Both the position numbers and the translations under genes were made by a program. Of a stretch of DNA of 16,629 nucleotides, positions 14,801-16,629 are shown in pieces. Source of the DNA: Kiritimatiellia bacterium. Its GTDB lineage: Bacteria; Verrucomicrobiota; Kiritimatiellia; RFP12; UBA3636. The stretch's first letter is position 1, and every line of letters begins with the position of its first letter. Under the pieces are notes generated by a model. The model was not told the origin of the DNA. It made no database searches and worked only from the letters and a program-made list of their open reading frames with translations. Location of the stretch: the NCBI GenBank assembly GCA_017476965.1, contig JAFUXX010000335.1, forward strand, positions 1 to 16,629, written 5' to 3'.

Positions 14801-15214
14801 GACGCGGGCGCGCTCTCCTTCCGGGGCCTCGCGCTCGTGGATGGCGCGCCCGCCTGGGTGCCGCTCGCAGGCGGCGCGCCGCCCGCCGCAGGGGTACCCA
14901 TCCGCATCGTCGCGGAAATCGACTGCACTGGCGGGGAGCCGCGGGTCTCCTACCTCGCAGCACGCGGCGGGGCGGGCTCTCCAGACGAAACGCCCGCCCG
15001 CCTCCATGGCCCTGGCGGCGCCGTGTGGCTTCCAAGTCCGGGCGGCTTGGAGAGCCGCCCTGCTCAAGTTGGCGAGGATGCGGAGCAAGCCGTTCAGGTT
15101 GCCGGTGGCGTGGCGTTTTCTGGCAGCGCCCCCGTTGCCTCCTTTGCCGGCCATTCCGCAGTGAAGTATCACCCTCCAAAGCCCTTTGCAGGAACCTTGT
15201 TCATTCTCCAGTAG
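11855..15214 (+). CDS. secreted multidomain GH5-type glycoside hydrolase with duplicated C-terminal modules (GH5-2)
   Basis: 1119 residues from a GTG; an in-frame TAG at 11846-11848 excludes anything longer, and no ATG precedes the signal peptide (MATTTKSIALLLCSIGAAATMRAA). Order: CBM-like domain (about 28-180), repeat-encoded loop (about 189-222), GH5 domain (about 223-545) with acid/base E352 in 'YGYDLVNEP' and nucleophile E472 in 'IYAGEFSSASW', then two copies of an unrecognised module (about 587-712 and 945-1065). Each module runs from 'xVxx...GGYxxxxLxELLAEA' to 'WLPSPGG', and they are separated by an Ala/Gly/Pro linker and a beta-rich region (about 780-930). GH5-1 lacks all of this C-terminal half. 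The next gene (NAGPA family) starts the same module before the window ends. The protein ends in a hydrophobic strand (TLFILQ). The GH5 call is firm; the substrate and the module functions are unknown. Confidence 0.9.
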   Translation: MATTTKSIALLLCSIGAAATMRAAPMEGLSWSDGSDYITISGSTLTITRDAAATGAILSKAALDLTGLTGEGLGLLMTIRVRAEGVTEPASSATGGVKFMLAYRDSDDGEMHYVSAAIPSGTYDWRTVTNRVNILTAPFNPEPGTAVLHLGLQGCTGRVDFDLSSLDVSAEDVGVTPVNQDYIVRYPDDDCSQFPHCSQITNANCNLPFVNNCGQLSIVNNQPLRGFMSPQRDMTEDDLDTLRSWGATLVRFQLTSSWSGTDTDQDLDEYFAWLDSRLDNLEDVLRWAAARGMKVCVDLHSPPGGKRVIDGVRTMNMFFEERFAEAFLETWRRIARRVKGHPAIYGYDLVNEPNQRVPAPFSYWELQRRAAEAVRAIDPDTAIVVESNLGDNAEAYRYLSPLAMDNVIYQVHLYKPYEFTHQGINGNPLSDSSGPLAYPSRERGWDHDFLRAILAPVRAFQEKHRCRIYAGEFSSASWAPGADLWLRDCIDLFEEYGWDWTYHAFRESTVFSIEHEPIDPGRVGDYNFVASEDNPRRSTLLDGLIRAPGAPWFAWGYDTNGVEIALGGLRDGSGGFAASERRGGIARVEMLVAATGGYEPERLTELLAEAMDSSCAAAVICAEETDGSLALRGLATDAGGAPAWLRLEGFAPTPGEEFLVVAELDATNGVGRVRYAAANWGASESQISNFKSQIYFLRTAAGDTWLPSPGGLKGLPAQVGEGAGQAQVGESAGQVCASAVQTAGKPAPFEGRVAVKGDVAVGAIVGAAPPPAGPPAIFGPVSIPEAPCHTNAVATLRIETVGEQVAPGAVLRMEVHSGVPSDAAGAFPEERLLGVVEMPLAGPGDYRFDTAGAIDPAAFDGLLSCRVVFSLVNADGTIASGVAAVEDSLPFYEGKRWFLARARGGRGFISGGAWQTPPPALSGDAMTARPEESPAFLASKSRGGFVRLEAVFTPLDGYDEVGLGEALAAAAGSAAAVAVAEDDAGALSFRGLALVDGAPAWVPLAGGAPPAAGVPIRIVAEIDCTGGEPRVSYLAARGGAGSPDETPARLHGPGGAVWLPSPGGLESRPAQVGEDAEQAVQVAGGVAFSGSAPVASFAGHSAVKYHPPKPFAGTLFILQ
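12422..12518. repeat. 97-bp AT-rich nested palindrome in frame in GH5-2
   Basis: The outer arms GATTGTTCACAATT (12422-12435) and AATTGTGAACAATC (12505-12518) are exact reverse complements. The inner arms ATTGTTCACAAAT (12441-12453) and ATTTGTGAACAAT (12478-12490) are also exact, and CAAATG/CATTTG (12456-12461, 12477-12482) nests inside them. It is strongly AT-rich within a GC-rich gene and is translated without a stop as an Asn/Cys/Gln-rich loop ('SQITNANCNLPFVNNCG'). It sits between the conserved 'DYIVRYPD' and 'PLRGF'. Confidence 0.92.
13905..13943 (+). repeat. AT-rich CAAATTT repeat in frame in GH5-2
   Basis: Four overlapping iterations of TCAAATTT/TCAAATCT follow one another (13908-13937). 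The stretch is translated as 'ESQISNFKSQIYF' between the conserved 'RYAAANWG' and 'TWLPSPGG' parts of the first C-terminal module. The base composition differs sharply from the surrounding gene. Repeats of this 'AAATTTCAAATTTC' kind are common intergenic elements in unrelated bacterial genomes, from general knowledge. Confidence 0.8.
13981..14056 (+). repeat. hairpin plus two tandem 27-bp units, in frame in GH5-2 (copy 1)
   Basis: Arms GGGAGGCC (13981-13988) and GGCCTCCC (13994-14001) enclose the loop TGAAG. They are followed by two tandem 27-bp units (14003-14029 and 14030-14056), both beginning GCTCAAGTTGGCG and encoding 'AQVGEGAGQ' and 'AQVGESAGQ'. The element directly follows the 'WLPSP' motif of the first C-terminal module. 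A second copy occurs at the equivalent place of the second module. Confidence 0.88.
15040..15088 (+). repeat. hairpin plus one 27-bp unit, in frame in GH5-2 (copy 2)
   Basis: Arms GGGCGGCT (15040-15047) and AGCCGCCC (15053-15060) enclose the loop TGGAG. They are followed by one 27-bp unit (15062-15088) beginning GCTCAAGTTGGCG and encoding 'AQVGEDAEQ'. The spacing is identical to copy 1. The stem differs from copy 1 at two base pairs, both changed on both sides so that pairing is kept. Confidence 0.88.
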
Positions 15215-15223
15215 GCATACACC

Positions 15224-16629
15224 ATGAAAATACGCTCCCTTGCTATTTTCGCGTCCTGCGCGCTCGCCATCCCGTCGGCGAGTCTCCGCGCCGACATCAC
15301 CGACTTCGCGCGCGCCGAAACCGCATCCTTCAACGGTCGCGATGGCGTGTGGCTCGCCACCTACGCCAAAGGCGGCGCGACCGCCGCCTGGGCGGTGAAA
15401 TTCGACCTTTCCAAAGGCTACCGCATCAAGACGTGGTTGGGCGACACGGGCGCGCTCGGTGCCTCCAAGGCGACCGTCGGCGCGATGGCCGAGGCCATTT
15501 ATTCGGCGAAGGGCGTCGCGCCCGTCGCAGGCATCAACGGCGACTACTTCGACACCTCCGCCACCTATGCGCGCCCCACGGGCATGGTCATTTCCGATAG
15601 CGCGCTCGTCTCCACCGGCTTCGGGCGCGCCAGTCTCACCGTCAACTGCTACCTCGCCGAAACCGGCGACCACAACCTCTTCCACGGCAAACTCGACTGC
15701 GTTGAGGGTCTGGCCTACGGAGGCCAGCCGACCGCCGCATGGCAACTCAATGTCGGCGGCAGGAAGGTCCGCAACGCCATCCGCACCAACTACTGCAACT
15801 ACCCCGTGAAGGCCGGCGCGATCAACGACTACGGGGGCAAGACCGGCGAATCGGCCTTCGCGACGACAATCGGAAACTATGTTTCAGGTCAGAACCAAAA
15901 CTACTACTACCGAACGCTCGTGGGCTTCGGCACCAACGAGGTCGGCACGGCGACGAACCTCGTGCTCTGGACGAGCACCAGCGACATGCACTATCTCGAC
16001 GCCTACCAGGCGATGATCGACGAAGGCTGCAACGAAGTGGGCGAATTCGACCTCGGAGGCAGCGTGACTCTCTGGACCGAAGGCGCGGGCGGCGGCTCAT
16101 TCGGCGGCGCCGCGACCGCGCACGGCGGCTACCTCATGCGCCCCCGCGACGGCACCCCCCGCGCCGTGGCCAACGGCCTTTTCGTGATGCCGCCGCCCTC
16201 AGCGCCGGACGCGGTGTCCCTCAATTCCGTTAACAGCTATCCCGACATGGAAGAAGCGCTCCTCGCCGCCGTTCCCGGCGACACCCTTGCCACCCTTGGC
16301 GACTCCCCGCGCACCGCCGCCGTCGTTTCTAACGCCGAGACTCGCGTCGCGCTCGAATGGGAGCCGGAGGCGCGCTTCGGCGCGCTCCCGTGGTTCTCGG
16401 CCGAAGCCGCCACTGCGGAAGTGCGCGGCGGCGCGTGGCTCGCCGCGCCAAAACTGGTTTTGCAGGAGGCCGCTGCGTCGGCCTCCACCTACCGGATTAC
16501 CCCCTCCTCGCCAGCGCTTTTCGAGGCATACCAGGCGGGCGAAACGTTCCCGCGCGTAGAAGTCGCCTTCGCGGCCGGCTGCGCCACCGAGCCGGAAGCG
16601 CTGCCGGCGCTCCTCGCCGATGCCGCGGC
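15224..16629 (+). CDS. secreted phosphodiester glycosidase, NAGPA family (3' end outside the window)
   Basis: 468 residues are visible and the frame is open to the window end. A signal peptide (MKIRSLAIFASCALAIPSASLRA) is followed by a NAGPA-type domain. It shows 'AGINGDYFD' (G103-D110), 'RPTGMVIS', and near its end 'EFDLGGSVTLW' (D276) followed by 'PRAVANGLFV', which correspond to the family's 'NxDGGGSxT' and 'RxVANxLxV' motifs. Family knowledge: the mammalian member removes N-acetylglucosamine from a phosphodiester to uncover mannose-6-phosphate; bacterial members act on other phosphodiester-linked sugars or are uncharacterised. After about residue 335 comes a beta-rich region with 'RGGAWLAAPKL', then from about F442 the start of the module found twice in GH5-2. 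The ATG is nine bases after the GH5-2 stop, so it belongs to the operon; no strong Shine-Dalgarno is seen. The substrate is unknown. Confidence 0.82.
   Translation, partial: MKIRSLAIFASCALAIPSASLRADITDFARAETASFNGRDGVWLATYAKGGATAAWAVKFDLSKGYRIKTWLGDTGALGASKATVGAMAEAIYSAKGVAPVAGINGDYFDTSATYARPTGMVISDSALVSTGFGRASLTVNCYLAETGDHNLFHGKLDCVEGLAYGGQPTAAWQLNVGGRKVRNAIRTNYCNYPVKAGAINDYGGKTGESAFATTIGNYVSGQNQNYYYRTLVGFGTNEVGTATNLVLWTSTSDMHYLDAYQAMIDEGCNEVGEFDLGGSVTLWTEGAGGGSFGGAATAHGGYLMRPRDGTPRAVANGLFVMPPPSAPDAVSLNSVNSYPDMEEALLAAVPGDTLATLGDSPRTAAVVSNAETRVALEWEPEARFGALPWFSAEAATAEVRGGAWLAAPKLVLQEAAASASTYRITPSSPALFEAYQAGETFPRVEVAFAAGCATEPEALPALLADAA

Noticed and set aside
13943..15745. A long open frame antisense to GH5-2 and the NAGPA gene
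   Set aside because: Shadow frame of GC-rich DNA; the sense strand carries the recognisable domains.

Overview
The window is GC-rich and densely coding. It looks like part of an accessory glycan-degradation locus from a Verrucomicrobiota-type bacterium; Kiritimatiellae or a related PVC lineage of an anaerobic or gut habitat is my best guess. That placement is inference. It rests on the XylR-like regulators (LacI-type sensor fused to an AraC helix-turn-helix), the large secreted proteins built from LamG-like repeats of the 'YxDYVExxGxQYIDTG' type, and the abundance of short dispersed repeats. No rRNA, tRNA, IS transposase or CRISPR array was seen.

Layout. (1) 2-319: C-terminal end of an AraC/XylR-type regulator whose start lies outside the window. 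(2) 404-2476 and 2549-c.3567: a secreted three-domain LamG-like protein followed by a secreted alkaline-phosphatase-superfamily phosphodiesterase/nucleotide pyrophosphatase; the latter appears frameshifted at its very end. (3) 3630-4847 (minus strand): a complete XylR-like regulator, divergent from the next group across a 102-bp promoter region. (4) 4950-16629 (plus strand): a tightly packed operon of LamG protein B, GH5 glycosidase 1, LamG protein C, GH5 glycosidase 2, and a phosphodiester glycosidase (NAGPA family) that runs off the window end. Two junctions are ATGA overlaps.

How the genes may work together. Each hydrolase group is preceded by a LamG-like (putative carbohydrate-binding) protein: LamG-A with the phosphodiesterase, LamG-B with GH5-1, LamG-C with GH5-2 and NAGPA. 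The second and third sets look like a duplicated LamG+GH5 pair. All six complete or partial enzyme and lectin proteins start with signal peptides, so the products probably act in the periplasm or outside the cell. The regulator probably senses a sugar and controls the divergent operon. Two enzymes of phosphodiester chemistry beside two GH5 enzymes raise the possibility of a phosphodiester-containing glycan as substrate; this is speculative.

Most striking signal. The locus is riddled with short dispersed repeats and hairpins of several unrelated families. They sit inside reading frames, in frame and without stop codons, at the linkers and loops of the secreted proteins: after the GH5-1 signal peptide, at one and the same loop in both GH5 paralogues (with different repeats), twice after a 'WLPSPGG' motif in GH5-2, in the phosphodiesterase linker, and at the C-terminus of GH5-1. 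Two copies of one hairpin differ by two compensatory base-pair changes, which argues that the hairpin itself is maintained. CTAG repeats with a 9-bp period occupy two gene junctions, and their last copy lies where the ribosome-binding site should be. This resembles the protein-embedded palindromic elements known from Rickettsia, but in an unrelated setting and with several repeat families in one locus.
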